Origin: Epinephelus fuscoguttatus
Lineage: Eukaryota; Chordata; Actinopteri; Perciformes; Serranidae
Assembly: GCF_011397635.1 (NCBI RefSeq)
Contig: NC_064752.1
Coordinates: forward strand, 637,501-701,500
Length of the DNA: 64,000 nucleotides
Reading direction: 5' to 3'
The position numbers and the translations under genes were made by a program. The stretch's first letter is position 1. Every line of letters begins with the position of its first letter. Under the pieces are notes generated by a model that saw only the letters and a program-made list of their open reading frames with translations, searched no databases and was not told where the DNA came from. Positions 39,701-56,500 of the stretch are shown piece after piece.

Positions 39701-42700
39701 GGAGCCCAGGCTGTGTCCATTGCATAATCTTGTTATACAAAGAAGTATGGGATAAGCTACGGTGTCACAGTGGATCGAGGGGGAAAAACTCAATTTACTG
39801 TGTCGTGTTCGGTTATAACCTCCTTATAAAGTCCTCACTGTCACCAGAGATAGTTTAAAAATCATGTTTCAGATTATGGTATTGCATAACTATAAAATAC
39901 CTCGACCAGAGTGAACAGATGTCAAGTTAACCAGGTGGACTGTTGAGTTTAATTTGGAGTTAACTACATGGTTCTCACACACTGTTTGATCACTTTTCAA
40001 GGACCCATAATAACATTTCCATGTGTAACATAAATACAACTGTGTAGTATACTTAAATCCAGATGTTGATGATATTAACAGCTCCCAGTGAGTTGGAATA
40101 AAGGCTGAGAGACACCAAACTGACTTCAGAGAGCTAGCAAGGCAAAAGGCCCCCTGCTGTCACCTGACGTTGGTGTCTCAGCCATAAAAGTTGCACATGA
40201 ACACACTGCAGAGACAACAGCCAGTGGCAAAGCAGCATGCACGTACTGCACCTGCGTGAGAGGAAATAACTCTTGACACCAGCAGACGGTGGTCATCTGT
40301 AATCGTCATTCAAGAAGGGAACCTGATATGAAATTCTTGGTTGACTAAAGTCATACATAATCTTCAACTAATCAATTAATCGTGGGGAAAAAAAATCTGC
40401 ACGTTATTTTTACTTATGCGATTGTGTGTCTGTCACTCTGCAATTACACCTCCAAAACACTAGTTGGCGGTGGAGGACTGTGTTAAGTGCTGTAAAGTTT
40501 AGTTGATTCAAAACACACATTAAACACTCATTAAACATGGCTTAATAGAGACAGTTTCAAACACAAGTACACAAATCAGCTTCACTATAACTCGCAGCAT
40601 TCACAGACAAACACTTGTCTTTATCTGGACACATTTCCCCCACCAATACAACATGCTAATGTTATTAGCACAAGCCTATGGCATTTTACATTGTATAAGT
40701 TAGCCTAGCGTCTAGCGATCTTTTCCTCTCCTCATATAAAACCAGGGACAACAGCAACATGTAACAAAGGTAACGGCACATAATTTTGCTCCATTACAAC
40801 TCACAATATTCACAGACAAAACAACTGTCTTATACTAAACACGTTTTCCAAACAAATACAACATACTAACATTATTAGCGCCAGCCTATGGCATTTTACA
40901 TGGTATAAATTAGCCTAGCAACTAGCGATCTTTCCCTTGTCTCATATGAAGCCAGGATAAATCCTGAAGTATAAATCCCTGAAGGATAAATCACACACAA
41001 GACTTAAAATGCTATTTTTGTGGAGGCTTTACTGTCTTCACAATTTATTGTTTCTTATCTGTGAAATACAAGTAAATACAAGCTTTGTTTCCACTGAGGG
41101 AAATGGTGTCAGCTTACAGAGACAGACAGGAGGTCTGCGTCACCGCGACGCTGAGTGTAGGGTGGGCGAGTTCAACTTTCTTTCACAGGTAACTTAGCCT
41201 GCCCCCCGCCGCAGGAAATAATGGATTAATCCTGGAAAGTTGTTGATGTAGCACTGCGATTATTCAACTAATGAGGATTTGGTCGGACGAGAGCGTAGCA
41301 ACCAAATAATCAACTAGTCGACCAGGAGACTACAGCCCTAGAACCTGAAGATTGTCTTGATGCTAGTTCGCCACTTAGCACAATAACAACACAAAGACCA
41401 AAGCATATTTATGGTGCACTAGCGAACAATAACACGAACCATCATGAAATGTTACTGCTTAAGAGCTCAGTGGCGAAGGAAAAATAATCTGACCTTATGG
41501 AACAAGTTTGTTTTGGTCTCACTGCCCGACTATAGCGCTTTGTTTAATTTTCCTCATTTCCGTTTCTCTTTTCTTGCGCTACACTGCCAACCAGAGTGAC
41601 TTCATTCATTAACGGGCTCTGCTGATGCCGGTTCAACATGCTGAATCAGCGTGAAAAAAAAAGCCGAAGCCGGCCGACTAGTGTCATTCTTGCGGGACAC
41701 ACTGCACCAACTGGGGCAACAGACACTCAGTGCGGCCGGCCTGTTGGTTAATTTGTTTGGAGAGTACAAAAAAAAAAGATGCTCCATACTTTCAAACTAC
41801 CACGGTCTAATTTAAGAGCAGCTGAAAACAAAATCAGAAGGGCCCATTAGTGCTCTAAGGGACAGTTGAAGGCCCCAGGCCATGTCAATTGCCTCATCTC
41901 AATTCGTAAGTAGTTTTGGGGCAAAGCCATAGATAACTTCGGGATCCATGACCCTACATATTAAATCACACTGTTGCATTATTTTCTTCTTACTTAAACA
42001 TATCCTATTTTAACTCTATTTAAACATAATTCCAGCTAACGGAAACGTACATTATGGTAAACAAAACGTCACAAATGGATGCATATTAGAGCTACGGTAC
42101 GTCACCAGCTGCAGGAAATTAATCTGTTGTTAGCTACATATTACATGGAAGGTTATTCACGAAAGAAACAGTTTCATCACACACAGCATAATGTCATGAC
42201 TCATTCAAAGCTTTAAAGGATTTTACCAATTCCATGACCGGGAAAATGAAATGGTGGAATTCCATGACCATGGGAGCGCTGTAACTTTAGTATTTTCTTC
42301 ACGAAGGTTTGCAGACGTACTTACAGCAATACCAAACAAAGAAAGTGTATTATACTGTATGGAACAATAGGGAGCATAAGGTCCTGTCTTGGTCTTGGCC
42401 CAAAGAATAATACTCCTTTTTTAGATAGTAGGGATGACAGTCAGCCCTAAAGGCAGTTTATTTTAAAGAGGCAGATTCTCAAGAATTGGGTGGGACATTG
42501 ACTGTTTTGATGGAAAGCCAGGGAGGAAATGACAGTGCAATACCTCAATCATGATAGCTTTGTGATTTGATTTGTTTAAATAGACTTTTATTGTAGCAGT
42601 TAGCACCGACCCTTCCCTTAGCTGGGGAAGAAAAACATCCCTAGACCTGAAACAAAGGAACCATTCACGCTTCACTGTGGCTCCTCAATGCCATCTGAGC

Positions 42701-45700
42701 TTTGAACCCTGCCAGTGTTAAGGAAAAAATACTGATGTTTTCTGGAATAGAGCTCCTCCTAACATCAGCGAGAGCAGTGTATTGTAAAATAGTCAGGTGG
42801 TTACAAGATTGTAAAGTGAAAGAGAGCAAAGCTGCAGGAGGAGAAGGCGACGTTCACACACAAATTATATGCAAAGTGGCGTATTATGTAAATTGAGTCC
42901 ACACACAAAGAATCAAAACACACTTAGCAAAACCAGTTTGCATCAGTGCTACGAAGATAGTCAAAGAATATGGATAGTTATAACAAGAGAAAAGACACAC
43001 GCTGTAGTTATTTTTAAAGTAGGAGTTAGACTCTCTTTAAATCTTATTTGAAAAAAAATAAAGATAGAGGAAAGTGTGAGAGAGTTTGCAGCTTTTACAT
43101 TGAGGTTATATTTTAAAATAATTGATTTCAGTAAACGGCAACTTGTAATAATAAAATGGACGTGTAGTTAGTGACCAACATCACTCAATATGATATTTTT
43201 TTTGTTGTTGTAAAAAACAAGTTGGTGTGTGTGTTCTGGAGTAAAGGGAAAAAGGCTGCAATGCTAGGCGAAGTTACAGTTGAGTTACCATTACAGTTGA
43301 GCTCTGCCTTTGTCGCTCAGTCAATGTAACGTTATTCTAACGTCATTGCAAAGACATTTTTTGGCATCTGTTAATCAACTCAGAATCATAAAAGATACGA
43401 ATCACAGTGCCCCAGGATGAGTCCTAAATCCTAAGAATAGTTCACACAAATGCCTGGTAAGTGTATTAATGTGCGGCTGTGTCACTATACAGGCCCACCT
43501 ATTTTAAAGTAGCCTACTTAAATGAAGTCATGGAAACGGGATAAAAAATATGATAGAAAAGTCTTGAAAATTCATTGATAAAGTGTGTGGGAACCCTGTG
43601 TTTTTCTTATTTACAAATTTTCTTTGTGTTTTGTTTGTCTTGTCCCAGGGGAAGGGTTATTACAGACCCTCAGCTCGGTGCTGTTAGACTGACACATAGC
43701 TCACACTTTTTATTTCTGTTGTGGTTATGTGTTTCTGTGTTATTCTATCATTGAGTATTCAGACTACAATGGGCTTCGAATAAACTGGATTTAATTTAAT
43801 AAAAGACTACAAATAGTGACATGATTTCTGTACCAGTGACAAAGCTGCGATTCCCTCACTGATTTTGGCCTTTTCAGTTCAAAATGAGAAATGTATGCAA
43901 AGCCTGAGAGAACACTCCATGAAGGCATACTGTATTTCTATTTTGGGACAAAGAACAAACAAGCCTGGATGCATAATTTAGGAGCTCTGTTTAAAAGAAA
44001 TGCTCTATTGTAAAGTCAGGCTTGCTGTTGACGAATTGTGTCTTTTGTTGCCCACAGCTGACCGGTGCAAAGAGGTCCAGCAGATCCGTGATCAGCACCC
44101 CAACAAGATCCCTGTAAGCTGCTGTTCACATCTGATTTCAACGCACTACATTTAATTTCTCTATAATGCACCAGCGTGCAGAGTGTGATCCATATTAAGG
44201 TTTCTGTGTGCACTGGCATGTAAATGTACCGGTGGTTACTGGAGCGCAGGAAGCAGAAGACAGAGTGTGAGGCAGAAGTTTAAAGTACAGAGCAACACAA
44301 AAGTGAAGTCAATGAATCATTCGACAAAACTGAACGATTTATGCTAATAATGCTCGATCAGTTTATCAGTAATGATACATCAGCCTAATAATAACTGCAT
44401 AAGCCAATATCAGTCAGTGTTGCTGTTCAGTAAATTAAGATTCAGATTTGATTTTACTCACTGACTTTAATCTGGAATGAACTCTGTCTTTATGAGCTGA
44501 CAACACACTTAAAATATTTGATAAAGGTTCACAAGCACGTTTATAAAACAGACTGTGATCAACATAAAATGCAAAGACCGGGGTGTTTCTACCCGTTGGA
44601 AAACAAACAGCTGCACAACATGTAAATGAAATTGAAATAAAATGAATAGCAGGGCTGTACGTTAATGTTTTGCTCATAGCACTGGAGCCACAGAGGTTTG
44701 AAGGCAGCACAGGACACTAAACTGTAACGTGAGTATAAATGTATTAAGTGGTAGCACCTGTTTTCAACCTGGGGAAACAAGAGCCTGGAATAATGATGTT
44801 ATTCTACTGACCTACAGCAATAAGTAGGCCTCCTCTGTTTTTTCAAACACTCACTCTGGACTTAAATCCATGTCAGGATATTTTTTTTTATTTGTCAGGG
44901 TGTTGACAGGTTGTGATCTGAACTAGAGGGCTGCATTGCAACCCAAATCTTGTGGGAGCGGGCGGTTTGAACTTTGCTGTGGGCGGGAACGGGCGGCTAA
45001 AAAAACACTGTGGGGTCGGGATGTAGCCTATAGCGACAGGATGGAGTTAACAAATGATGTGGAAAAGAAGCTCAAACAAGGTCTGAAGGCGCACTGAGCC
45101 CTCTACTTCCCAGCGCTCTCAAAGCTGGCGCGTTTCATCTTCAGTATCCCCGCATCCAGTGCGCCTTCAGAGCGGGCCTTTAGCGTCTGTGGGCGCATCT
45201 TGGAAGAGAGACACACGGGATTGGGGCCACAGTTGGTCAGCAACATTCTCTTCCTTCACAGGAATATTATGGCCAAGTGATTCATTTGTTAAATTCATTC
45301 GTTTCATTTGTTGACTTTGTTTATTTTATGTTATTTATTAGTGTTATTGAGCCACTCACAGCCTACTCTTGTTGCTATTTGTTAATTACATAAAGAGGCG
45401 TGATGATGCCGGTGTTATTGAGCATAGGCTTTATCTTTATCTCATTAATGTTTCTTATTCAGGTCTCTCTTAGAAAAGAGACCTGAACCTCAATCACTGC
45501 GTGATTATATAAAGGTAGAGGAGAATAGAATATGAAACAGCCTTTATTTTATTAAAAACTAAATGAAAACAACGAAATAGGAGCGCTATTCCTGACCAAT
45601 GCGTCAAAAGACATGCAGACCGGGGAACGAAACAAACAACCCCATGAATCTCTTTATTAATAACCTATAAAATGACGTGTTTTCTCCTGCGGGATGGGAG

Positions 45701-47066
45701 AAGACACAGAATCAATGCATCTCTATTATTGTGCGGGCATAAATTCTCAGAGTTTTGCGGGAGTGGAACACACACGTTGCGGTTGCAGGTGGTAATGGTC
45801 AGAAATTCAGCGGGAACAGGCAGGAGCGGGATGAAGGAAACAGTCCCGCGCAGGGCTCTAATCTGAACCTCTGAGGTTACCCTGCTCTGGAGCAGGTTCT
45901 CTAACTCATCATGTAGAGCATGCGCCCCATGTTGGCTGAAGTGTTAGCAGCGGTCCAGGTTGATTCCAACTTGCGGCCTTTGCTGCATCTCATCCCTACT
46001 TTCTCTTCCCCTATTTCCTGTCACTCTCCAGCTAAAGGCAAAAAATATGAGCCAGCTTTGTCGTACAGTCCTCCAGATGGCTGTATTTTACAACCCCTTA
46101 CTCTTTGTTTTTAAGCTAAGCTAAACTAAGCTAAGCTAACCGGCTGCTGGCTGTAGCGTTAAAATTACTCTTTACAGGAAAGTGTATAGGGCTGGGCCAT
46201 ATGTCCTGAAAATAATATTATGATTATTATGATAAGCGTTAAAACAAATAAAAAGTCTGCTTAGTTGATACATTTACATCACTTTACTGTAATTCAGCCT
46301 TGTAAATGAGGAAAAAAAAGTCATGCCATATCATGATCCAACGATATCCAAAATCTAAGACGACACATAGTCTGATATCTCAACAATTATATGATATTTT
46401 AATGTTGCCCAGTCCCAAAAGTGTATTTCCCAAAATTACAAACTGTTCATTAAAGTGTAAACAGACAACCAGATTGCCTTCCATTTTCCTCAGAGTCCAG
46501 CAGCATAGACACAGGACACACCACATTCTGTTTTCCACGGTTACTTCATTTGTTCCACCATCCGCCATTTCCACTTCTGGGAATAGTAACTGCCAAGAAC
46601 TTAAATTGATATTCTTTGGTAACTGAGGATAGCTACTGTTAGCAACCTGGGAAAACAAAAGCACCGTCCTCTTCCTGTTTTCTTTGTGCAAGGGTTGATG
46701 CACCAACTTTGTGCCGTAAATTGAGCCTTCATTTTCCTGTGAGATCGCACCCGGTGGCTGACAGAACTGCAGAGTGAAAGCGAGGCTCACAGGGAACTAA
46801 TTTAAACACAGATGGTGACATTATTCTGTTGCTGTTACACTGTGCAGTCAGCATTTATTTCATAATGATAAGTCAAAGCTAAAGACTTGTTCCACTTTAA
46901 AGTTAACAACTATTGGTTTCAGCATCACAGACCTGTTAAATTACAGCTACTTCTGCCACGTACAGAACAAACAGCTACATGTGAAGACATTTAAACAGTT
47001 AAACAGATAGCATAATGTATTTCCACAAGTCTCTGATTGCAATGACTGTCATGGACGACGGACTGA

Positions 47067-47198
<132 letters not shown>

Positions 47199-50111
47199 TA
47201 AACAAACACATCCTAAAGCTCATACCTGCTGTATGAGGTCACTACACCAGCATTAACACAAACACACACACTGCAGGTTATTATAGGTTGCTGAACTGGA
47301 TACCAGTGTAGGTTAAGTTCATTGAGGTGTATGTTTGGTATGTGCGTATATATTTGGAGCTGTCTCTCAGCAGTGAGTGCACTGGCAGTGTTTTACATAT
47401 CATCAGAGTAAGATAAAATATGTGTGCGTATTTGGCAGCTTGCTGAGGCTGCAGTCGACCAGTTTGTTTACAATCCTCAACACTGCTTCACAGCCAAAGG
47501 GGTGAAAATCACTTTACATTCAGCCATAAAATAATGGGTCAATAAATTAAGATTTTACTGTCCTGCGGTGCAGAAATACCATCATATATCTGTGGGGGTC
47601 GACAGGATTGTTGATCATTATCAGTCTTAAACGCTGATGAGGCAGAAATATAACAGGCACTTATTTTGGGGATGTAAATCAGCCATAAAAAGTCAATCTG
47701 ACATTCATTTATCCAATTGCAATTTGTGCACAGTGGGCAAGGATCCCCTTTCTAGAGCTGAGAACGGTTGGGACCAGAGAGCATCAGCCCAACAATGAAG
47801 GCTGGGGGTGGAAAGAGGAGACGGAGGAGGTGAAGCATGAGGAAAGTGAGATAAAAATGAGAGTAGAGGGACATGTGTGACTGCATTGATTCTGATGTTG
47901 CATTCAGTCAACTAATACAAGCCTTAACACATCGAATCGAGCCAGTGCTGTGAATAAGTGAGGGTAAGTTCAGGTTCCGTGTGAAACCTGGTATACATTG
48001 TGCGATAGCGTGAGCAGAGGAAGTGAGTGTCTTTGTATCTGCAGAGCTCCAGGCTGTGACTATTTAGTCACATTTCGTGACCATGGAGCACCACTGTGAC
48101 TTGCAAATATTATTAATATATTGACAGCCGAGCTGTTAGTTTGTTTCCAGCTTACAGTGAATAAACCATTACAGATTTAAAAAGGCACTGCAGTGAGAGT
48201 TTGACTTAGAAAATTAACGTGAGCAGAGGAAGTGTGTCTTTGCACCTACAGGGCTCCAGACCGCGATTATTTAGTCACATTTGCGACCATGGAGCACCAG
48301 TGCACGCATCATAGATATATGAATTAGAGAGCTGTTAGTGTGTTTCCAGCACTCAGTGAATAAGTCCTCATGTTTAAAGGCGCAGCAGCAACAGCTTAAC
48401 TTAATGCTAACTGCGAACAACAGCTGTTGACTGAAAGCTGCAAGTTCACAGCAAAACAAATCAACATTTTCTGCCCAAGATGAGCTGGGTGCTTCAAAAT
48501 AAAAGCACCAGTGGTTCCACTTTGATTGATTTAATTTTAACAATTTATTTATTAATTAACTGAATTACAACAGTATTTTATTTAGCTTAATTATAACCGT
48601 AGCTACTTTGTTTAACTTAATTGTTATTGTAGCTCATTTAATAATTTTGGATTTTTGTAGCCGACAGTACTTTGGAGATTTCAGAATACTGCGATATATA
48701 CCGTGTATCGCAGTATAACCCGAGAATATAATGATATTATTTTTAAGCTATATCATTCAGCCCTAACCTCCACAGTGAACTTTTTTCCCACATTTCCAAA
48801 TATTTGCTGTCTAATTGTTTCTCAGATGTGAGGATTTGTTGCTATTCTTTTTTGTCCATCACTGTAAATGGAATATTTTTGTTTTTTGGAGTTTGTCGGA
48901 CAAAATAAGCAGTTTGAAGACGCGTACGAGTGCTGTGGGAAAATTAAATGGATATTTATAAGTGTTTATAGATAAATTATTAATCAAGACAATGAATGGC
49001 AGATTAATCAATAATGAAAACAGTAGTTAGCTGCTGTACTAATATTAAATGAGAACTGCAGCTTGTAAGAGAGGTTGTAGTCTGTGTATGTCTCGGCTGC
49101 TGATAATGTCCTGAAGTGGAAAAGGTCTCTTTGACTGGACCTTGTAGAGTCAGTAGTTCCTGTCATTTTTGAGGTTGTTGCTCAAAGTTAAGTCCCTTCA
49201 TTTACAAACTCCATTGTGTGACACTGTTATCTAGAATATCTTAACATAAAAAAGAAGCAATAGTCAAATAAGCTTTAATTTCTGGAACACCAACAGCAAG
49301 TGCAGCCGACAGTGATGAACGTGGAAGTAAACTCTGGAGGGAAACTGTGTTGTCCAGCACATTTAATTTACTGGAATTAGAGTAAAACCATACCTTTTCA
49401 TCCATCTATATCCTCCATTGTCACCATTAAAACATGGATGGTGGTGAATAAATGGACATTTATGAAAGCACACTAAGCGACAGGTGGCAGCTAGGTTGTT
49501 TAAGTAGGAGGCAGCGGTCTAAAATGAAAAGACCTCTGTACCCAGAAACCCTGCAGTTTAAAACAAAGCTTGACCCAAAGTCAGTGTGTTTAGTATCAAA
49601 CACTCACCTGCTGCAGACTGTGTGGCTGTAGTTTCATCCTTCATGGAGCATCATGGCTGAGGTCCGTTTTAATCCACGTTGGTGACAGTGTTGTCTCAAA
49701 CTCCTCATGCAGCTTAATCCACTGCTCCAGATTACTTTTATATGTTTAATAAGTTCCCATCATATTTTAGAAAGAACATGTAGGAATGTGCAGGTTTCCT
49801 CTGTCGGTGTACACACGAGTTTAAAGACCAGTGTGTGTGTGTGTTGTTTGCACACATTAAAGCACCTGCCTGCTGTCAGAACCTCGCTGTCCTCGCTTAT
49901 TCATTGGCCATTGGTTCCCGGACATGTCACTAACACAGTCACTTCCTCAATCAACAAAGTACCAAGGTGCTTTCTGTTTGGCTAACGCAGGTCCTTGCCT
50001 CTTCATTCTTTGGGTGTCAGCAGAGATATGAGAGAGATGCATGGCAGACACACGAGGATGAAGGTGTTGTGTTACCTCACAAGAAGTCCTCAATCCCTCC
50101 AGCAAAAATAA

Positions 50112-50558
<447 letters not shown>

Positions 50559-53500
50559 TAGGGAGGGGGAGGGGAGGGAGAGCGGGACATCTTGAGGTGC
50601 TGGGAGGACGGTGGGAGAGGGGGTGAGGGGAAAAGAGGAGGTACATGGTGTCACAACCGACCAGAAATCACCAAACTCCATGATTTTCTCCACTTTGTTG
50701 CATTGCAGGCCCACGTAGCAGCACCCGTCAGTCCGTGTACAGACACCCCTCGTCCCTCTCTCTGTCGTAGTCGAGCACCCTCTTCATATTGGTCAGTACA
50801 ACACTAGCTACAAAAGCCAGAGGACATCCTGTGTGTCTCTCCTGCCCTCAGAGTCATAATCATACCTGTGATAGCTCCGAGTGTTTCTAGTTTGATTTTC
50901 CCTCATGTTCTTTTGGTCCCACCCCGACTGAGTTCTCTTATTTTGAAAAGGTGGGACAAACCAACCAATGAGTTTGGAATCTGCGAGTAAACTCTTCATC
51001 CTTAAAACTACATGTGTATTAGACAAGCTAAACTTGAAACCAGGCAGTCGCTTGCAAGCCGGTCAGAGTTCAGGATGTAATTTGAAGCTGGGCTGATGAA
51101 GTCACTGACACTGCTCAGAGTTGAAACCCTCTGACATGTACGCGGGTGAAAACACTGCACAGCCAGGGTCATAACTCTGCAGCAGTCTGTTGTGTCAGTC
51201 TATATTCTCGTCGTCGCAGCAGCAGCAGTACAAACTAGAAGATAGGACGGTAGTGATTTTTACCTTTTTAACTTTTTTAACTCACATTTTAGTTTTTTAA
51301 TTATCGTCTTATGTTTGAGATATTTAGCTGTAGTTTAGTTTGTTTTATGTAGCTAGTTTGTTTGAATCATACATGTACCGTCAGCCTGAAGCTCAACTTG
51401 CCAACTCGCCACTGGCTACCGAGTAGCTGACAATCAGGCTAAAAAAAAACAAGACTGTAATAAATTATTAGCATTTTACATGTGCAATATTTATCCCCTC
51501 TCTCGCCCTCGCAGGGTCACACACTTTAAACGACACAAGCAGTGATGTCAGGTAACGCAACACTACAACGCCATGTAACTAACAGGTCGGTCAGAAGGGA
51601 AGTTAGCATCACACGCTGCTACGTCCTGTCAGCAAGGTCAACAGCATGTTAACTAACACACTGGAGTTAATGTGTTTTTGCCCCGTAAGCACAACAAACC
51701 CAGAGCATCACTACTCACGTGTCTTCCTGCACAAGACCCCGCCCCCCTCGTCATTTAACCACACACACATTTAACATCATAAACAGCCAATCAGGTGAAG
51801 CAGATTCAAAGGCCTATCCAGTAGATTTTAGTCTGTGCAAACACGAGACATGCACCGTCCCAACAGTCGTGAAGTTAGATGCTTGCTTTTGGTTCAGAGG
51901 GATTGTGCTCAAAAGAAAAACATGATGAATATTAAATCTGACAATATTTGGAGACGAGCAATTATCTCGCTTGAAACTGACACTGTTGGTTTGGATCAGC
52001 CGCACAGGAGGGGACGCCGTCTCCACACGGGGAGGATTACATGATGTTTTGGTCTTAACACACTGTGTGATTTTTATTTCCGTTTTATTTCCGTCTGGCA
52101 GGCGCAGACGGTGAAGCGCCAATAAAACGATTGCATTTTGTATACTGAGCAGAGCTGACGCAGCCCCGTCCTCGGCAGCAGGTCATCAAATCCCAGTAAA
52201 GCTTTTCAGCTGAGGCGAGGTGAAATAAGGCCTCGCTTTGATATCACGTCTCCCCCTGCGAGGGCGGCGTCCCCTCACGGCCTCGTGTTACACAGCTTGT
52301 AAGAACGCCACGTGTGTCATGGTAGCATAGACTCAAGCATTAGACATAATAAAATGTATTTAATGTCGGAAATGAATGAGCTTCTTTTGCACATAAATTA
52401 ATACGAATATAAAAAAGAGTTGGCATAGAATTTTTTTAGGAATTACTGTAACTATATAACAATTATCTCTTCTTTTTGTATCTGCTCCTCTTCTCCAGAG
52501 CACTGCTGCTCTCTACCTGTATGTTCGTCTGTCTGCCTTTGTTTAATGAGACTTTATAGATGGAAGGTTGTGATGCACTACAGACCTTGCATGTTCTGAC
52601 TTTTTTTTTATAAATGTATATTGATTTTACGCGATAGATATAATTGTATTGTTTAATATAGAAAAAGTCTTTTTAGATGTTTCCCAAACCAAAAACTGAA
52701 AATAAGTGTATGTGTATGTTTGAAACAAACAAACAAAAAAAAAGTGTGCGTATAAACGATCATATAATCGAGCTGTATTACAAAGTGTGTTTTTCTTTAG
52801 GCTTTCTGACATGGTCACTATTTGGAGGGGTGTATATAGACGCATTGCTACAACCTTATTCAAAGCATTTGCCAATAAATAAAAAAGTTGCCTTTAAAAT
52901 ATTTATTCTTGCCTTTTTTCCTGTTTTGCACTGATGAGGCAGTTAAGGGGCTTCATACGCTCACCGGCCGCTTTATTAGGTACACCTCTCTAGTTCCAGG
53001 TTGGACCCCCTTTTTAGTTCTTGGTGGCACAGACTCAACAAGGTGCTGAAACATTCCTCAGAGATGTTGGTCCATATTGACATGATGACATCACACAGTT
53101 GATCCATGATGAGAATCTCCCGTTCCAGCACATCCCAAAGGTGCTCTATTGGACTGAGATCTGGTGACTGTGGAGGCCATTGGAGTACAGTGAACTCATT
53201 GTCATGTTTGAGATGATGTGAGCTTTGTGACATGGTGCGTTATCCTGCTGGAAGTAGCCATCAGAAGATGGGTACACTGTGGTCATAAAGGGATGGACAC
53301 GCTCAGCAACAATACTCAGGTAGGCTGTGGTGTTTAAACCATGCTCAGTTGGTACTAAGAAAATCTCCCCCACACCATTACACCACCAGCAGCAGCAGCA
53401 GCCTGAAGCGTTGATACAAGGCAGGATGGATCCATGCTTCCATCTGAATGTGGTTTTTCCAATCTTCTGTTGTCCAGTTTTGGTGAGAAAACCCGTGTGA

Positions 53501-56500
53501 ATTGTAGCCTCAGTTTCCTGTTGTTAGCTGACAGGAGTGGCACCTGGTGTGGTCTTCTGCTGCTGTAGCCCATCTGCTTCAAGGTTGGACGCGTTGGTCC
53601 AAGTTATTGGTTGGTTAAATTATGTCTCAAATGTACCAGTAGATGACACTAGAGACCAGCAGACATTAGTGCAGGATCTAGGATGTGGTGGAAAAAGTTT
53701 CCAGAGCCTTTAGTAAAGAATCAACACATGAATGTAAACATGTTTCATGTTAGTTTTTCTTGTTTTATTTTTAAACAAAACATTTTTACTTGATATTTTG
53801 ATTTCAGGTTAGTGCTGCTTCCACCTCTGATAAAATGATGAAAAGTATGTTATCTCCTGAGATGTAGTTGAAAGAAGAGCATAACATGGAAAAACTTACA
53901 GTACTTTAGTAAATGTACTGTTACTTTCCAACATTGTCTCCACACATTACTGACAATATTTAACAACCTTCGGCACTTCATCTGTATGCTGTAATCCATT
54001 CTAAGAAAATACACTTTTTTAATCCCCAAAGCAAACTGCAAACTGGCACCTCTCCAGCTTCCAGTCCAAGCCCCATATTTGGTCTGTAGGGAAACACCAG
54101 CAACTCTGGTTCCCGAGTCAAGACCATAGTGAGAGAGCTACTGCTGCCCTTCTGATCTGATCTGGGGCCTAGTGCGAAGAGTTTCCCCTAGTGACAAAAA
54201 TCTAATAAAATTCTTAGAAATGTGTCGTTTTCTTAGAGTTCCTCCTTAAAGTTAAGACTACATTTGGTCCTTGTAAAGATAAATAGTATTCACAGAGCAT
54301 CTCAGACCTTAAAAGAGCTCCTAAGGTGACTGTTAGGAGCAGGGAGGAGGACTTTAAGAGGTTTAAGAGTTCAGAGGAGAAAATGGTGGAAACACAAAGA
54401 AGTCAGAGAAATACTCTCCAAACACTGCATGACAGTGAGTTAACGAGATGCAACAGATTAGCTCATGCAGGGAGAATATTTGTGATCACTCTCATTAGGG
54501 ATTCGCACACATCTCCCACCAAACGCTTTAACGCCAGAAATAAAATGATCACAACACTGTCACAGTCCATCTCATGTCCACTGGGTGTCCTCACACTTTA
54601 CAGGCTCACTAAAGGACAACCAATCACATCTGTTAAAAGAACGCATCACACACACCGGAGAACTTTCTGAAATCACTCTAAACCTTGGACTCCTTACTGA
54701 AAACTTTTAGTTTAAGTTAGAAGCTCTCTGAGAGTGTCTCAGTACGGCCCCTGACTCTGACCCCACTGTGACACAAAACAACACAAACAGATAAAAAGAG
54801 GGCGATTTACTTTATTTTACAGACAGACGAGACTGTTTGTTCAGAAATATCAACCATGTTTACACTTCACCAGGTTTTGATTTGTTACACAAAGACTCAA
54901 GTAAGAAATGTCACGCCTGGTGCAATTTGCATCTGAATCTCATGTCATATAGTCTGACAGAAACATGCGTTGCATCTTTTTTTGTGTGTCAGCATTACAA
55001 ACCAGAACACCGACACATCACACTCCACCTGTGTTCCATACTGCATGCTGTGCGTTACCAGTTTGTCGGACTAAACTATAGAATCAAGTGATTTCAGACC
55101 TTAAAAGCTGAAGCGCACATTCAGACGAAGCATCACTCTAAAACCTTCAATGACGTCCTCACTTTTAAATTAGTGTCCCATCTTTGCCTTCTACACTTAA
55201 ATGGACAGATGCAACCATGACTTACATTCTTCAAGCATCAGAAACATGTTGGTGATACAGTTGGCGGTGTGAGGTGTGTTGATGGGAATCCTTTACAGCT
55301 GCAGGAGACACAGTGAGAAACCAAAACCAGTTTCCTGGCTGACTTTAAGTGAAAAGCAATCAACTGTCTCCCAGTTAAGGTTTCAGAATAACATGCAGAA
55401 CAAACGGCTGCTACCTCAGAGTTCAGTTCTGTTCTAATGGTGACTTTTTCATGATGCAGGCACAGAAATTAAGTACATTTTTAAATTCATTTTATCACAG
55501 CCTCGGCCACTTTTAGTCTAACTAAGCAGGGAGAAAACATTAAATCTAATTTCTCCCTGTTAGGTTAAAATAAATTCACATCAGTGCCACAAAGGCTGAA
55601 ATATCTGATTCCTTAACTTGGGTTTAACTCAGCCTTGTTTCAATATTTCTGCACAGTAATAACAAACTAGCATCACACGTCTCCACCCGTCGCAGTCGAC
55701 ATCAGAGGAGAGGCGGTGGATGTTTCTTTTCGGAGTTAGAAAGATTAAATTCTTAAAAAAGGTACAAATGATGACTGTAATATGTCGACAGGTGTGACAG
55801 TGAAGTGTACTGTGATGGAGGAGGTGTTCTTAGGTCGAGAAATGAGGTCCAGCAGCTTGTTGTCTTCATGTGTGAGACCAGGTGAACCACAGCGGAGCTC
55901 CTCACCGGTGAAGACAGCAGAGGTGACTTACGCCATGCTGATGGAAACAGAGCAGAGGAGAGAGGACAGTTGAGATCACAGGGCAGCAACATTTAACCGC
56001 TCACTACTCCTACTGTGACGCTGCTGTCAGCCCTAGAGTGGTCTCCTTTGGTCTGAATCAGGGACTCATGTTGTTCCAAAGTTGTATAATTGCCTAGAGT
56101 TGGTTGGTGTTCTCACGGCAGCATTTACAAGAGGACCAGATCAAATGCCTTGTGTGAGAAAGCTGCTCTTGATTGGTCAGAATTTCCATGTGGGAAAAAT
56201 CCAGGAAGTAAAGCAAACGTTGAAGAAGAGTACACTTGCAAGATAAATGTGACACTTTCTAATGTCACAATGGAGGGACAACTACGCAGGTTGATTTTAG
56301 CGCTGCTCATCGTGGACTATATTGCTGTCATTGTTCATTTTAGTCAAAGCATACAGTTTGAAAACGAGGCAAACGCGGCTCCAACTAGAAAACAATGTTT
56401 TGATGCATTGGATGTGCTGAATGTGCATATTAAGGCAGTACAGGAGGAGGTGCACATTAATAATCCTCCAGGACTGTAACATGCTCATGTTTAACCCAAA